Shown here: in pieces, positions 7,181 through 7,213 of the stretch
Layout: the number at the start of each line of letters is the position of its first letter
Numbering within the stretch: the first letter of the stretch is position 1
NCBI GenBank assembly: GCA_902765035.1
Contig: CACWYF010000061.1
Span: forward strand, 1-7,213
From: an uncultured Eubacteriales bacterium
Lineage (GTDB): Bacteria > Bacillota > Clostridia > Peptostreptococcales > Anaerovoracaceae
DNA length: 7,213 nt
Direction of reading: 5' to 3'
Notes under the pieces: generated by a model
Seen by the model: only the letters and a program-made list of their open reading frames with translations
Databases searched by the model: none
Told to the model about the DNA's origin: nothing
Position numbers and translations under genes: made by a program

Positions 7181-7202
7181 ATGTTTCACGTGAAACATAA
7201 AA
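7177..7202. other. parS: parS centromere site 2 (ParB binding), extended palindrome
   Basis: The core TGTTTCACGTGAAACA (7182-7197) is an exact match to the Firmicute parS consensus. Symmetry continues outward through TTTTA on the left and TAAAA on the right, giving a 26-bp perfect palindrome. Its centre is exactly 80 bp from that of site 1. A second nearby site should raise ParB loading and is in keeping with an origin-proximal position. Confidence 0.95.
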
Positions 7203-7213
7203 TGCCAGAAAAC

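Noticed and set aside
7202..7213. ATG at 7202-7204 as the start of the next gene (M-P-E-N)
   Set aside because: Only four codons are visible, with no ribosome binding site, and the ATG begins inside the parS palindrome arm. A parA or noc start further on is more likely.

Overview
The window reads as a piece of a chromosome from a low-to-medium GC Firmicute, most likely in the Clostridia. Supporting signs are strong AAGGAG-type ribosome binding sites, a TTG start on mnmG, a Bacillus-type short DeoC, and two parS sites matching the Bacillus/Clostridium consensus beside rsmG. I cannot place it to genus from this sequence. All six genes are on the + strand, tightly packed and apparently intact.

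Region 1 (1 to about 2838) is a nucleoside-catabolism block: deoC (deoxyribose-phosphate aldolase), a uridine-phosphorylase-family gene and deoB (phosphopentomutase). The phosphorylase releases (deoxy)ribose-1-phosphate from a nucleoside, DeoB moves the phosphate to C5, and DeoC splits deoxyribose-5-phosphate into glyceraldehyde-3-phosphate and acetaldehyde. A 125-bp AT-rich gap between deoC and the phosphorylase gene holds a weak hairpin, a TATAAT box and short TTACG/CGTAA dyads. It may carry a second promoter.

Region 2 (2839 to 2898) is the junction between the two blocks. It is mostly filled by a 33-nt near-perfect palindrome that starts at the base after the deoB stop codon and resembles REP-like elements of Firmicutes.

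Region 3 (2899 to 7088) is the origin-proximal RNA-modification cluster mnmE-mnmG-rsmG. MnmE and MnmG together make the (carboxymethyl)aminomethyl modification at wobble U34 of tRNAs. RsmG methylates G527 of 16S rRNA.

Region 4 (7089 to 7213) is non-coding. It holds two parS centromere sites whose centres are exactly 80 bp apart, with a Rho-independent terminator between them whose T-tract forms the left arm of the second palindrome. The familiar Firmicute order predicts noc and/or parA-parB just beyond the window, which would put this locus near oriC.

I found no wholly new multi-gene system. The points most worth a second look are the parS/terminator arrangement, the palindrome at the deoB/mnmE junction, and the uridine phosphorylase that lacks the usual uracil-binding arginine.
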